Assembly: GCF_040869035.1 (NCBI RefSeq)
Contig: NZ_CP162101.1
Span: 992,001-1,056,000, forward strand
Direction of reading: 5' to 3'
Length of the DNA stretch: 64,000 nt
DNA from: Vibrio sp. NTOU-M3
GTDB lineage: Bacteria; Pseudomonadota; Gammaproteobacteria; Enterobacterales; Vibrionaceae
The position numbers were made by a program, and so were the translations under genes. This document shows positions 54,168 to 63,583 of the stretch, piece by piece. The notes under the pieces were generated by a model. It did not search any database and was not told the DNA's origin. It was given only the letters and a program-made list of their open reading frames with translations. Position 1 is the stretch's first letter. Every line of letters starts with the position of its first letter.

Positions 54168-55061
54168 TTACCCAGCGGTTTGCTTACGGAAAAGCGACTT
54201 GCCGAAAGCGTTCACTAGCGCACCAGTGACAATTAAACTGCCGCCGATGTATGTCCAAACCGAAGGGATCTCATTGAAGGCCCACGCACCAATCAAGGTG
54301 GAAAATACAATCTGGACATAGGAGTATGCAGACGCTTGTGCCGCCGCTTGAGTTTGCATTGCTTTCGTTAAACCATATTGGCCAATTTGAGTGAATACCC
54401 CAACGAGAACCAACATGAATGTCATCCACAAGCTTGGTAAAACAAAGTCATTCCACATGAGAAGAATAGACGTCGGTAGAGCGATCATTGGAAAATAGAG
54501 AATAATTACGGAGCTGTCTTCTGTCTGGCTGAGCCTTCTCACAATGACATAAGCGATAGCACTACCAAAAGCCCCGAGTAATGCCATCATCACACTAAAA
54601 GTGGGTAAATCTGTTGTTGTGCCGGGCTGTACCATAATCGCCAAACCTGCCATAGAGAGCAAAATACACATGATGGTGGCGCCTTGGACGCGTTCTTTTA
54701 AGAACAATACCCCAAGCAGGGCTGTAAACACGGGATGTACGTACTGTAAAATGGTGGCTTCTGCTAAAGGTAACGTAGTGACCGAGTAATAAACACACAT
54801 CAAAGCGACAGTACCAACAGCCCCTCGAAGTAACAGTAAATACTTATTGTTACCCCACATGGAAATGCGTTTTCTTTTGACGTCTAAATAGCTGATGATC
54901 AGTGAGACTAAGGCACGAGCCGCGACAATTTCAAACAATGGGATGCCATAAACACTCACGTACTTCACGCAGGCAGACATGAGAGCAAATCCCAATGCGG
55001 AAAGTAACATAAACCGAATCCCGACCGAGATGAAAGTGTGTTGTTGGGTCATATTCGCCAT
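54168..55061 (-). CDS. EamA/DMT family transporter
   Basis: 297 residues with ten predicted membrane segments in two EamA halves (about 15-145 and 155-285), typical of drug/metabolite transporters. The end of each half carries the usual PVFTALLGVLFLKERVQGATI-like and FSTLIGAWAFNEIPSVWTYIGGSLIV motifs (E-P/x after a helix). The substrate is unknown. The ATG at 55061 or that at 55052 may be the start; no ribosome binding site decides. Confidence 0.9.
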   Translation of the reverse strand: MANMTQQHTFISVGIRFMLLSALGFALMSACVKYVSVYGIPLFEIVAARALVSLIISYLDVKRKRISMWGNNKYLLLLRGAVGTVALMCVYYSVTTLPLAEATILQYVHPVFTALLGVLFLKERVQGATIMCILLSMAGLAIMVQPGTTTDLPTFSVMMALLGAFGSAIAYVIVRRLSQTEDSSVIILYFPMIALPTSILLMWNDFVLPSLWMTFMLVLVGVFTQIGQYGLTKAMQTQAAAQASAYSYVQIVFSTLIGAWAFNEIPSVWTYIGGSLIVTGALVNAFGKSLFRKQTAG

Positions 55062-55672
55062 AAATTGTTGCTGCTTGAGGGTGACATTTATGATACGTCA
55101 ATAGGCCCACTTGTGACATAAACTTATCGAAGTGTTTTTGGTAATATGGTTATTGATTAATATGAAAAATTATTTTTATATTTTAGTTCGAGTGATTATA
55201 TTTAAATTAATAATAACGACTTAAATATCATTTTATATGTATACTATTTGCTTAATTATGATCATTGAAGTTATATTCTATTTGATACAATTGTTTGAGG
55301 CATATTTAAGCGTCAATGCTTAGTAAGCATATTAACTATTGATGACCTTAATTGCATTGTCTCTGCGTTCTCCTTTCTATCTATTTGATATGTTTAGTAA
55401 ATTTTGCTTTTTGATAGCATTGGAATTAATATCGTGTAAGTCTTGAATCAAGATCTTATATTTCGTAATTTAAAATCAAAACAGTTTTAAATGTTTAATT
55501 GATGGTTTTATTTATACTTGAAATTATCAATAGAATATCAATCAAATAATTTAAATAAATATTATTAATAAATGAGATGTTGATATCATTTATTAATATT
55601 TGTCCATGATTCGGTTTGTGATGCCTTTTATCTTAATTCGGCTTTTAAAGCAGAAAAAAATAGGATGCAAAC
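55062..55672. other. AT-rich region upstream of the subtilase gene
   Basis: 611 bp, exceptionally AT-rich, without a credible ORF on either strand. It must hold the promoters of the divergent transporter and protease genes, but I see no clear operator or RNA. AAAAAATAGGATG precedes the protease ATG region. Confidence 0.5.
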
Positions 55673-57379
55673 ATGAAAAATGGATATAAATTGTCAGTTG
55701 TTGCTGCAGCTATCATGGCTACAGCTTCAGTTTCTGCAAACGTCAGTGTAAACCCAGCCCCTAAAAACTCACCTTTTATCGAGGATGTGAAAGGGACCAT
55801 CATTGAAGATCACTCCCCGAAGCCGATGCCTCGTTTTCGTGCTTTGGACTTAATGCGTAGCGCACCAAGCGTTCGCGGTGATTGGTTTAACTTATCGCCG
55901 TTAACAACCGACATTCAAGGTGTTGGTGCAAATGCAGTCTACGACTTTTTACTGCCTCCTTTGATGCCTCAACCAATTATTGTTGCGGTGATGGACTCAG
56001 GGGTAGACGTCGAGCATGAGGATCTTAAAGACAACTTGTGGGTCAATACGGGAGAGATCCCAGATAACGGCATTGATGATGACCGCAATGGCTATATCGA
56101 TGATGTTCACGGCTGGAACTTCCTTGGTAACTCAATGGGTATTGATGTAGACCACGATACGCTTGAAGTAACGCGAGAATACAAAAAGTATCTGGCGCTG
56201 AAAGAGAGAAATCGTTGGATCCCACCGAAAAAGCTTAAATACTACCAAGCGGTTGAAGCGGATTACTTGGAATCAGTAACCTCAAATCAAACCCAGCTAG
56301 AAGCCGTTTTGGCAGCACAAACCGAAGCGAATAGTTATAAAAGCATTATCGAAGAGAAAACAGACCATACCGATTTCACTGCAGATGGCGTTCAAATTCT
56401 ACTGACGCATTCTGACCCAGAGGTGGTGGCAGCAGCAGAAGGGTTGCTTGATGTGTTCAAGCTTTGGTACTCCTTCGCTTATATGGACTCACGTAAAGAA
56501 CGCTATGAAGAAGCCCTCAACTACTATTACAACCTAGAGCTCGACACGCGCCGAGATATTGTAATGGATAACCCATACATTAATTGGGAAAAGGGTTATG
56601 GCAACAACAATGTTAAAGGCCCTGTTGGCCGTCATGGTACGCACGTTGCGGGTATTATCGCCGCCAAACGAGGTAATGGCATCGGCATTGATGGCGTAGC
56701 TGATCATGCGAAAATCATGTCGGTACGTGTCGTGCCAAATGGTGATGAGCGAGACAAAGACATTGCCAACGGGGTTCGTTATGCCGTTGATAATGGTGCG
56801 AAGATCATCAACATGAGCTTTGGTAAGAGTTACTCTCCATCGAAGTGGGTGGTTGATCATGCGTTCCGTTATGCACAGCGCAAAGGCGTATTGATTGTGC
56901 ATTCTGCGGGTAACAGCAGTAATGACAACGACATCAAACCAAGCTTCCCGAACCGCTACTCAATTTTTGGTGCTCTAAAACCTATCTCGACATGGATGGA
57001 TGTTGGTGCTTCATCAAAATACGCAGATGCTGATCTCGTGACCTATTTTAGTAATTTTGGTCAGGAGTCTGTCGACATCTTTGCGCCGGGCCACCGAATT
57101 CTATCAACGACGCCAGACAACACATACAAAGCTTTCAGCGGAACCAGTATGGCGGCGCCTGTCGTATCGGGTGTTGCAGCGTTAGTGTGGTCGTACAATC
57201 CGGATCTCACGGCGGTTGAGGTGAAAAAGCTCTTGATGGATACATCGCGCACTTATCCGGGTTTGATGATAAACAAACCATCAGATCCTAAGCAGCAAGT
57301 ACCATTTGAAACCCTATCTATTTCAGGGGGCATTGTAGATGCAGAAACCTTGTTTACTGACTTAGGGAATCGATACTAA
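55673..57379 (+). CDS. Secreted S8 family serine protease (subtilase)
   Basis: 568 residues with a signal peptide (about 1-23, cleaved after VSA). The catalytic triad is complete: Asp108 (VAVMDSGVDVEHEDL), His321 (GRHGTHVAGIIA) and Ser492 (SGTSMAAPVVSG), with the oxyanion Asn in HSAGNSSND. About 210 residues separate Asp and His, far more than the 30-40 of subtilisin; the insertion begins with a calcium-like NGIDDDRNGYIDD loop and continues with a helical, charged segment. It has no recognisable C-terminal domain. It is exported and probably degrades extracellular or periplasmic protein. It has its own terminator. Confidence 0.92.
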   Translation: MKNGYKLSVVAAAIMATASVSANVSVNPAPKNSPFIEDVKGTIIEDHSPKPMPRFRALDLMRSAPSVRGDWFNLSPLTTDIQGVGANAVYDFLLPPLMPQPIIVAVMDSGVDVEHEDLKDNLWVNTGEIPDNGIDDDRNGYIDDVHGWNFLGNSMGIDVDHDTLEVTREYKKYLALKERNRWIPPKKLKYYQAVEADYLESVTSNQTQLEAVLAAQTEANSYKSIIEEKTDHTDFTADGVQILLTHSDPEVVAAAEGLLDVFKLWYSFAYMDSRKERYEEALNYYYNLELDTRRDIVMDNPYINWEKGYGNNNVKGPVGRHGTHVAGIIAAKRGNGIGIDGVADHAKIMSVRVVPNGDERDKDIANGVRYAVDNGAKIINMSFGKSYSPSKWVVDHAFRYAQRKGVLIVHSAGNSSNDNDIKPSFPNRYSIFGALKPISTWMDVGASSKYADADLVTYFSNFGQESVDIFAPGHRILSTTPDNTYKAFSGTSMAAPVVSGVAALVWSYNPDLTAVEVKKLLMDTSRTYPGLMINKPSDPKQQVPFETLSISGGIVDAETLFTDLGNRY

Positions 57380-57398
57380 TTAGTTAACACTAGAGAAA

Positions 57399-57425
57399 AG
57401 GCGAACCATTTGGTTCGCCTTTTTG
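57399..57425. terminator. Bidirectional terminator, subtilase / exonuclease
   Basis: Arms AGGCGAACCA (57399-57408) and TGGTTCGCCT (57411-57420) with a 2-nt loop, flanked by AAAA and TTTTT. Confidence 0.9.
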
Positions 57426-57442
57426 TATTTGGTCAGGTCGTT

Positions 57443-58057
57443 TTAAACACGACTTTTAGCAAGTAGTAGGTCCACTTTTCCTTTTGCGGTTTTACTTACG
57501 GTTTGCATAAACTGGAAGCTTGGCTTGTTGATTCCCGACTGCTCTAAGCCTTCTATCATCTGAAGCCAAAGTTTTGCTGTCATTTGTGCATCGGCTAATG
57601 CTCGGTGAAAAACCCCATCGTTGTCGATATTTTTATAGCGAACAAGCTCACCCAATTTATGTGATGGTGCGTCTTGAATCAGTCGTCTTGCCACCAGTAA
57701 GGAGCAAGCAAACTCACCACTGTAACCTTTGTTGATTCGTTCTAGTTCAGCATCAAGAAATCGCTTATCAAACGAAGCGTTGTGGGCGATAAGGTTTTCA
57801 CCAGAAATAAACTCATTAAACGATGCCATCACCTCATCGCAACTTGGTGCGGTACGCAACATGTTATTGGTGATACCAGTGTAACTTTCTATGAAAGAGC
57901 TCACTCTGAAGCCGGGATTCATCAACTGTTGGAAACTATCAACAACCTCTCCATCGACTAATTTCACTGCACCGATTTCAATGGCGCGATCCCCCATATT
58001 CGGAGAGAGACCAGTGGTTTCAAAGTCGAGTACAACGACGGAGTTTGCTTGAGGCAT
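57443..58057 (-). CDS. 3'-5' exonuclease, DnaQ/DNA polymerase III epsilon-like
   Basis: 204 residues from ATG 58057 with GGA upstream; a TTG at 58069 is rejected as weaker. DEDDh motifs: Exo [13 protein letters not shown] (D and E), Exo [16 protein letters not shown], and Exo [16 protein letters not shown] (His and Asp). It hydrolyses DNA or RNA from the 3' end. It is shorter than DnaQ proper and resembles stand-alone epsilon-like proofreading or repair exonucleases. It is monocistronic. Confidence 0.9.
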   Translation of the reverse strand: MPQANSVVVLDFETTGLSPNMGDRAIEIGAVKLVDGEVVDSFQQLMNPGFRVSSFIESYTGITNNMLRTAPSCDEVMASFNEFISGENLIAHNASFDKRFLDAELERINKGYSGEFACSLLVARRLIQDAPSHKLGELVRYKNIDNDGVFHRALADAQMTAKLWLQMIEGLEQSGINKPSFQFMQTVSKTAKGKVDLLLAKSRV

Positions 58058-58202
58058 GAGGTTTTCCAACTAAACGATAAGGTGCAAGAGTATCATCGAA
58101 AGCGATAAAAAAAGAAAGGCATTGATGCTCTGCTAGCATGCTACTAAACAGTTAATTGGCTTTGTTTTGATAAGCTGTGATTGGTGACCATACAAATAGA
58201 GG

Positions 58203-58229
58203 TCAACCACCTTCATCGAAGGTGGTTGA
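58203..58229 (-). terminator. Hairpin downstream of the PKD subtilase gene
   Basis: Arms TCAACCACCTT (58203-58213) and AAGGTGGTTGA (58219-58229) form a perfect 11-bp stem. There is no good T-run on either side, so termination is uncertain; it may instead protect the transcript. Confidence 0.5.
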
Positions 58230-58255
58230 TACGGAGAAACTATATGCACTGATTG

Positions 58256-60001
58256 CTATGGTTTATAAACGGTCACAGTGACGCCTTTATCACTCGTAAA
58301 ATCGACACTTGATTGGCGTTTTGCGATCCCACTTTGTGTACAGGTGTTGGTGCTTTCTGTGCAAGTCCCTGAGTCTGAAGACCCTGAAGCCCAAGTGCCG
58401 GTAAGAATATCATTACCTGAATAGTAAACCGTTGCTGTCCATGTTGAACCGTTATTCGTACTGCTAGTGAGTAGTGTAGGGGAATCATCGCTATCACTTA
58501 CCGTCACTTCATCTTGGGTATCGCCAGTGGCAGCATCATCATCGGTGACGGTTAGAGTTACAGTATAAGTACCTTGGCTCGCATAGGTGTGACTGGTTGT
58601 TTTATCGTTGCCTGTATTAGTGTCTCCGAAGTCCCACGCATAAGAAATGATTGAACCATCACTATCGAAAGATGTTGATGCATCAAAGTCGCATACTAAT
58701 TGTGTGCACGAGAATGTAAATTGGGCTGTGGGAGAGGAATTGCTAACGTGCCCTGTGACAATGAGTTTTGGAGAAAAGACGGATGAGTCAATGTCCAGTA
58801 ATCGCTCATGGCTGCTATCCCCTGAATCATCCACCCAGTTTAAGTTACCATTATTAACCAAGGTATCCCATATTGTTTGTGGACTATCGTTATTGCTTGC
58901 AAGCAATGCGGCAGCGCCAGCGACATGAGGTGATGCCATGGATGTGCCACTAATGGTGCCATATTCCCCTTTTTCTAGCGGATAAGTAGAAAGAATGCAT
59001 ACGCCAGGGGCGGCGATGTCGACGGTTGCCCCCCAGTTGCTAAAATCTGCTAAGGTGTCATCTTGATCCGTTCGGCAGGTAGGAGTGCCTTGGCCTCCAG
59101 CTAACCCATTAAAGTCGGCTAGGGCAGATACGGTAATGGCATAAGGAGAGTTGGCTGGCGTATAGTTGGCACTGTCAGCATTACTGTTGCCCGCGGCAAC
59201 CACAACCGTCACGCCATTGTTAAATGCGGCTTCTATGGCGTCATCCATGGCACTACTTGAACCAGAGCCGCCTAAGCTCATATTGATGACTTCAATGTTG
59301 CCTTGAGCAGCCACCCAATCGATGCCAGCAATAATACCTGATAGCGAGCCTGAACCCTGAGAGTCTAATACTTTTAGTGCCCAGAGGCGTGCGCCAGGTG
59401 CAACACCGACCACTCCTAGATTGTTATCAAGGGCAGCGATGGTCCCGGCCACGTGTGTACCGTGATAATGGTCGTCATCTCCACTCAATGTGTCATCGCA
59501 GTAATAGGAACGTCTATGTGGTGGCCCACCAGAGTGGTTAAGACAATTGGCTCCACCGACAACATTTAGGTCAGGATGTTCGACATCAATACCCGTATCG
59601 AGTACTGCAACATCTACATCCACTCGATAATCGTCAATGCCATCGATATCGAGAGAAGTCTCGTCGACAAAAATTCGTTCAACACCAGTCGGGATCTGCT
59701 GAGCGAAAGCGGTGATCGGTATGTCTTCTTCAACATAAGATACTTTCGGATTATTTAATATGCCATTTATAGCCGCCGCAGGCACGACAATGGAGAAACC
59801 TTTAATGACATGTTCAAAGACATACCCAACTTTCCCATTCGCTTTGAGGGCGATTTCTTCGGCAACATCTTCAGGGACAGCATTGTCGTTTAGTACAACA
59901 ATATAACTTTGTCGATCAGGTGGTGATTGGGAATATGCAGATGCTGGCAGGAAGATAGCGAGTATTAGTGCAAATATCATGGTTTTGGCTGTTGTTTGCA
60001 T
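58256..60001 (-). CDS. Secreted subtilisin-like protease with inhibitor I9 propeptide and PKD domain
   Basis: 581 residues from ATG 60001, chosen for AAGGA upstream and a clean signal peptide (1-24). An I9-type propeptide follows (about 32-100, YIVVLNDNAVPEDVAEEIAL ending SYVEEDIPITA). Catalytic triad: Asp135 (VAVLDTGIDVEHPDL), His180 (HYHGTHVAGTIA), Ser353 (SGTSMASPHVAG); Cys pairs are present. A PKD domain (about 430-505, ISYAWDFGDTNTG and SQGTYTVTLTVTDDD) leads to a short Ser/Thr/Cys-rich tail. It is a proteinase K-like extracellular protease, likely a collagen- or protein-degrading exoenzyme. Confidence 0.95.
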   Translation of the reverse strand: MQTTAKTMIFALILAIFLPASAYSQSPPDRQSYIVVLNDNAVPEDVAEEIALKANGKVGYVFEHVIKGFSIVVPAAAINGILNNPKVSYVEEDIPITAFAQQIPTGVERIFVDETSLDIDGIDDYRVDVDVAVLDTGIDVEHPDLNVVGGANCLNHSGGPPHRRSYYCDDTLSGDDDHYHGTHVAGTIAALDNNLGVVGVAPGARLWALKVLDSQGSGSLSGIIAGIDWVAAQGNIEVINMSLGGSGSSSAMDDAIEAAFNNGVTVVVAAGNSNADSANYTPANSPYAITVSALADFNGLAGGQGTPTCRTDQDDTLADFSNWGATVDIAAPGVCILSTYPLEKGEYGTISGTSMASPHVAGAAALLASNNDSPQTIWDTLVNNGNLNWVDDSGDSSHERLLDIDSSVFSPKLIVTGHVSNSSPTAQFTFSCTQLVCDFDASTSFDSDGSIISYAWDFGDTNTGNDKTTSHTYASQGTYTVTLTVTDDDAATGDTQDEVTVSDSDDSPTLLTSSTNNGSTWTATVYYSGNDILTGTWASGSSDSGTCTESTNTCTQSGIAKRQSSVDFTSDKGVTVTVYKP

Positions 60002-60134
60002 TGGGTGTTCCTTAATCAACGCTCAGAAACATGTCTATTAACTATAGTTCAGTACAGTACAACCCCCCTTATATCATTTGGAAATTATAGGTTCAGTTTG
60101 TCTTAGAGCTCTTGTCTTCGTGTTATATCTAAAG

Positions 60135-60208
60135 GTTCCCATTGAGAAGCAGTCAGAATTGCTGCTTCAACCATCATCGCAATGTAAGCTCAAGCAAAAA
60201 AAAAGATC
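60135..60208. repeat. Dispersed imperfect repeat, copy A
   Basis: The blocks GTTCCCATT, CAGAATTGCTGCTTC and CCATCATCGCAATGTAAGCTCAAGCAAAAA recur in the same order and orientation at 62130-62216. The copies differ by insertions or deletions. No protein or known element is recognised; the rest of the 260-bp gap (60002-60261) holds only the promoter of the protease gene. Confidence 0.55.
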
Positions 60209-60261
60209 TAATCCTAAGAATTTATAACAACATAGCCCTGCTTATCGAGCAGGGCTATGAA

Positions 60262-60633
60262 CTATTGTTTCTTTAACTGTAGAAAAGTGAAAATACTAAG
60301 TATTAGAAAGAAGGTCGGGTCACTCCAGCCAAAGCCAACAAACACGCCAATAATGCCTGCGTATGTCGTAATCACCATCCCCAAAATATTGGTAATTAGG
60401 AGAGCTTTGAACAGTTGTTTGGCAATTTTATCAGGTCCAACATCACGTAACATCAAGCATACTGCAGCAATTCCACCTAAAAAAATGGACGTATGTTGCG
60501 AAAGAAATAGTGCATATTGATCGTTAATTTGCACACCATACATTGGCCAGAGCGTAGTTGGAACAAAAAACAGTGCGATTGCAAATAGGGTGTATATAAC
60601 GCCATGAACAGTTAGAAAGGTGCGGTTAGTCAT
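60262..60633 (-). CDS. Small integral membrane protein, function unknown
   Basis: 123 residues with four predicted membrane segments (about 7-27, 43-62, 70-92, 100-118). Charged loops are short. It starts 5 bp after the YdhR-like gene on the same strand, so the two are cotranscribed. I cannot assign a family with confidence. Confidence 0.75.
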   Translation of the reverse strand: MTNRTFLTVHGVIYTLFAIALFFVPTTLWPMYGVQINDQYALFLSQHTSIFLGGIAAVCLMLRDVGPDKIAKQLFKALLITNILGMVITTYAGIIGVFVGFGWSDPTFFLILSIFTFLQLKKQ

Positions 60634-60638
60634 AATAA

Positions 60639-60947
60639 TTACTCACTTATTGGGCCATGATTGACAGTGCTCAATGGTGCATTGATATCAAAAATTTTAC
60701 CTCGTATTTTATCAACCCCCATTTGTTGCAAACGTGCTGTATGCATTTTTAGGTAAGTTTGTGCCGTTGCTTCATCTTCAAACAAATAGATACCGCCACC
60801 CAGTTTATCTTTTTCACTTTCCGTCCAAATCTTCCAAATCATCCCCGGTTCGTGATTAATAGACTGAGCTAGGTCGATTAATGTGTTCGACATGGTTTCA
60901 CCAAAAGGACCATTAAATTCAAAGTCAACTTGCAATAATTTTGTCAT
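60639..60947 (-). CDS. YdhR-like putative monooxygenase (dimeric alpha/beta barrel)
   Basis: 102 residues, the size of E. coli YdhR. Shared features include LLQVDFEFNGPFGE near the start, a PGMIWKIWTESE segment, GGGIYLFEDEATAQTYLKMHTARL, and the C-terminal GKIFDINAPLS. The family adopts a ferredoxin-like dimer and is proposed to oxidise aromatic compounds without cofactor. It is cotranscribed with a small membrane protein and divergent from a LysR regulator, a likely sensing module. Confidence 0.85.
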   Translation of the reverse strand: MTKLLQVDFEFNGPFGETMSNTLIDLAQSINHEPGMIWKIWTESEKDKLGGGIYLFEDEATAQTYLKMHTARLQQMGVDKIRGKIFDINAPLSTVNHGPISE

Positions 60948-61056
60948 TTAGAGTTTCCTCTTAATTACCAGTATTTTTTAATAACCAGATTATTGCCTTT
61001 ATAAAATTGACAGAAAAGTCCATAATTTCGCCATCAACTGTGTAAAAAATCGACCA

Positions 61057-61947
61057 ATGAGACTTAAGACAACTTTAGAACAGTGGCAAACATTACAAGC
61101 GATTGAGCAAGCAGGTAGCATTCAAGCTGCTGCTAATAGCCTCAATAAAAGCCACACAACATTGATATATTCCTTAAAAAAGCTTGAAGGCCAACTTGGT
61201 ATAAAGTTAATAGAGGTTCAGGGGCGCAGAGCGAGATTAACAGAACACGGTAAGTCTATGCTGCGGCGCGCTCAATCAATGCTTGAGCAAGCACGTGATT
61301 TAGAAATGATCAGTGAACAGCTAAGTAGTGGTGTTGAGTCTCAGATTACGGTTGCCATAGATCATCTATGTGATCCCAACTGGCTATATTCTCCACTAAA
61401 CGAATTTCTGGCACAAAATAGCACTACGTCAATTCAAGTCGTGGAAACCTCATTGAGTAAAACGACAAACATGGTGGAGAAAGGGCTGGCAGATATCGCC
61501 ATTATCAATATTCCGATAACCAACTACCCTGCAGAAGCATTCGGTACCACTACCATGGTACCTGTCATCGCAGCTCAGCACCCACTAGCACAGAAAGATA
61601 GCGTATCGTTGGTTGATTTTGCGACCACCAGTCAGATTGTTGTTCGTGATCTAGGTGATTCAGACCAAGCAAAACAAGATGTTGGGTGGCTGCGAGCTCG
61701 TCAGCGTATTACGGTTGATAATTTTGATCATGCGTTTCGCGCTGTAGAACAAGGCGTTGGGTTTTGCCGTCTGCCCCAACACCTTGTGGAACACCGCCAC
61801 AGTAGAGACATTAAAGTGTTAACGCTGGAGCACTCAAAGCAGTACCAAATTGCACTGCATCTTACTTTGCCAAAGGGAGTAAAAAGTGGCCCTGCGACCC
61901 TAGCTTTGTATCATGCCCTACTTGAAAATGCCGCTTGTCGATTATAA
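61057..61947 (+). CDS. LysR family transcriptional regulator
   Basis: 296 residues. Winged helix-turn-helix at about 8-65 (LQAIEQAGSIQAAANSLNKSHTTLIYSLKKLEGQLG) and effector domain from about 90 onwards. It is divergent from the ydhR-like gene, with 109 bp between the starts, so it probably regulates that operon. It belongs to a different LysR subgroup from the two other LysR proteins in the window. Confidence 0.9.
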   Translation: MRLKTTLEQWQTLQAIEQAGSIQAAANSLNKSHTTLIYSLKKLEGQLGIKLIEVQGRRARLTEHGKSMLRRAQSMLEQARDLEMISEQLSSGVESQITVAIDHLCDPNWLYSPLNEFLAQNSTTSIQVVETSLSKTTNMVEKGLADIAIINIPITNYPAEAFGTTTMVPVIAAQHPLAQKDSVSLVDFATTSQIVVRDLGDSDQAKQDVGWLRARQRITVDNFDHAFRAVEQGVGFCRLPQHLVEHRHSRDIKVLTLEHSKQYQIALHLTLPKGVKSGPATLALYHALLENAACRL

Positions 61948-62382
61948 GACGCTTACGTGTAGATAGGCATAAGCGATCTCTAAAAAACAGCTGAGTCAGA
62001 AATATTACTAATAAGTAGCCTTGCTGTATTAAAAACAAAAGGTGTCTATTGTTGGCCAGTACTTCCAAGATTTGGTTATTCGCACTTCGGTAAACAACAT
62101 GGTAGTGAGGGCAGTTGTTACACCATGCTGTTCCCATTCAGAATTGCTACTTCTGTCACTCTGTTAGCCCTGATTCAGCCATCATCACAAACTAAGCTCA
62201 AGCAAAAACAAAGCCTGACTCTATGGTTTTCTTTATTGGTCTGAGTTACGTTCCTATCGGGTGAGCCGTCGCACACTCTTTGCAACAAATTACCGCTTAT
62301 ATCAAGTCAGTTAAACGGTATAATCGTAAGCTGACGCACGCTGCTCAGCGCTATGTTAAGTGGCTAAAATAATGGACTATTG
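61948..62382. other. Intergenic region with dispersed repeat copy B
   Basis: 435 bp after the LysR gene. It contains repeat copy B (62130-62216) and a degraded-looking stretch. A minus-strand open frame (61862-62137) overlaps the LysR coding end and has no support. TTAAACGGTATAAT near 62311 could be a promoter for the next gene. Confidence 0.5.
62130..62216. repeat. Dispersed imperfect repeat, copy B
   Basis: It shares GTTCCCATT, CAGAATTGCTACTTC and CCATCATCACAAACTAAGCTCAAGCAAAAA with copy A at 60135-60208, in the same orientation, but has about 22 bp extra between blocks and lacks about 12 bp near the start. The two copies flank the ydhR-LysR segment. Confidence 0.55.
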
Positions 62383-62889
62383 ATGAAACTAAAAAAAATC
62401 GACAAACAACTATACCGCTCACGTTTAAACATGGTCATTGTCTTGTGCATTGGTATCTTAGCCGCTTCTAGCCTTGCAATCTCTCAAACACTCATTGCCT
62501 TCTTTCCGTCAGAATCTGGCTCCCATTTCCATTGGAATTTGCTTGGTGTCATTGTCAGTGCCATCGGGCTGGTGGTGGCATTAATCAAATTCAAGTCGCA
62601 CCCTAAAATGCATGAAGTCGCCTACGTGTGGGAACTAAAACAAGCACTCAACCAAATTTATCGCAAAAAGAGAGCACTTGATGCTGCCGCAGCTGAAGGT
62701 AACGCAGATGCGATGTTAGCCCTTCAATTTAGCTACGAAGGCTCTCGCCAACTCTGGCAACTCGACGACAATACCCTTACGATGGAAAGCTTAGCCGCCG
62801 CCCAAAACAAGCTTGATGAGCTGGCTGAAAAGCACGGTATTGAACTGGATATTGCGAACTACCACGCTGGAATTCTAAAAGCGTTTTAG
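62383..62889 (+). CDS. DUF3087-like membrane protein, function unknown
   Basis: 168 residues from ATG 62383; the TTG at 62380 directly before it is ignored. Two membrane segments (about 17-38 and 52-70) with a short outside loop, then a helical cytoplasmic C-terminal domain (about 80-168, rich in Ala, Lys and Glu). Size and layout resemble the DUF3087 family of marine gammaproteobacteria. No function is known and no operon partner is seen. Confidence 0.78.
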   Translation: MKLKKIDKQLYRSRLNMVIVLCIGILAASSLAISQTLIAFFPSESGSHFHWNLLGVIVSAIGLVVALIKFKSHPKMHEVAYVWELKQALNQIYRKKRALDAAAAEGNADAMLALQFSYEGSRQLWQLDDNTLTMESLAAAQNKLDELAEKHGIELDIANYHAGILKAF

Positions 62890-63024
62890 TCGGTTTATTT
62901 GTGTTGCTACAAATAAGAAGGATAGACAAAGACAAGGCTTAACCTTTAAATTCTTTACAAGTGATTAAGCTGATGATTTGGCTTAGTATACTCAAAAAGA
63001 GAATCGACAAGAGAGTGTGATGAT

Positions 63025-63285
63025 ATGTCAAAAACAGCGAAGCTCCATAACGAAGATAAGTTAGTGAAAAAGGCATTAGAGATCGGTGGCAAGATGGCTA
63101 AAATGCAAGGATTTGATTTACCAGAATCTCCGCAGCCAGTCAGAGTTAAAGCCATCTATCTCTTTTTAGTCGATGCTAAGCAAATTGCGCCACTTCCAGA
63201 AAGTAAACTCGATGGTGCCAACATCAAACACAGGCTAGCACTGTGGATTCATAACGCGTTGCCAGACAACGACCCTCTAAAATAG
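63025..63285 (+). CDS. Small conserved DUF5062-like protein
   Basis: 86 residues, soluble, basic, mostly helical. GAGAG lies about 10 bp upstream of the ATG. Sequence features such as NEDKLVKKALEIGGKMAKMQGF and RLALWIHNALPDNDP resemble the DUF5062 family of Vibrio; I am moderately sure. No function is known. A hairpin terminator follows. Confidence 0.75.
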   Translation: MSKTAKLHNEDKLVKKALEIGGKMAKMQGFDLPESPQPVRVKAIYLFLVDAKQIAPLPESKLDGANIKHRLALWIHNALPDNDPLK

Positions 63286-63303
63286 ACATTTCTATCATCC
63301 TAT

Positions 63304-63328
63304 TAAGCGCTGAAACAGGCGCTTTTTA
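63304..63328 (+). terminator. Terminator of the DUF5062-like gene
   Basis: AAGCGC and GCGCTT arms enclose TGAAACAG, followed by TTTTT. Short but well placed, 20 bp after the stop codon. Confidence 0.7.
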
Positions 63329-63583
63329 GAAGCAAACAAACCTTACAACCAACAAGTAGAGTGCGTGGCGCTAACTCGTGTCTGTTCATCTTCTGTATAC
63401 CAATAAATCTTATCGAGTTATCAATGTATATCGCACCTCAAAGCGAGTAGGGATGTTCAGTAGTATTGGTTTACAAAACAGAATCAAAATTGCTAAAGAT
63501 AAGCTCCGAGAAGCGGTACAATGCTCGCGTTGCAAGAGCGCAACATGGAATACTCATTCACAGAAACCCTAAAGTAACCATAC
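63329..63583. other. Intergenic region before the YcxB-like gene
   Basis: 255 bp. A 64-codon open frame (63378-63572) is present, but it lacks a ribosome binding site and any recognisable pattern, so it is not called. AATGCTCGCGTTGCAAGAGC near 63520 forms a short inverted repeat of unknown meaning. Confidence 0.4.

Noticed and set aside
61862..62137. Minus-strand ORF overlapping the end of the LysR gene
   Set aside because: It overlaps a well-supported LysR coding end and has no recognisable pattern. It may be part of degraded repeat DNA.
63378..63572. 64-codon plus-strand ORF before the YcxB-like gene
   Set aside because: No ribosome binding site, unusual composition and no recognisable motif; left as intergenic.
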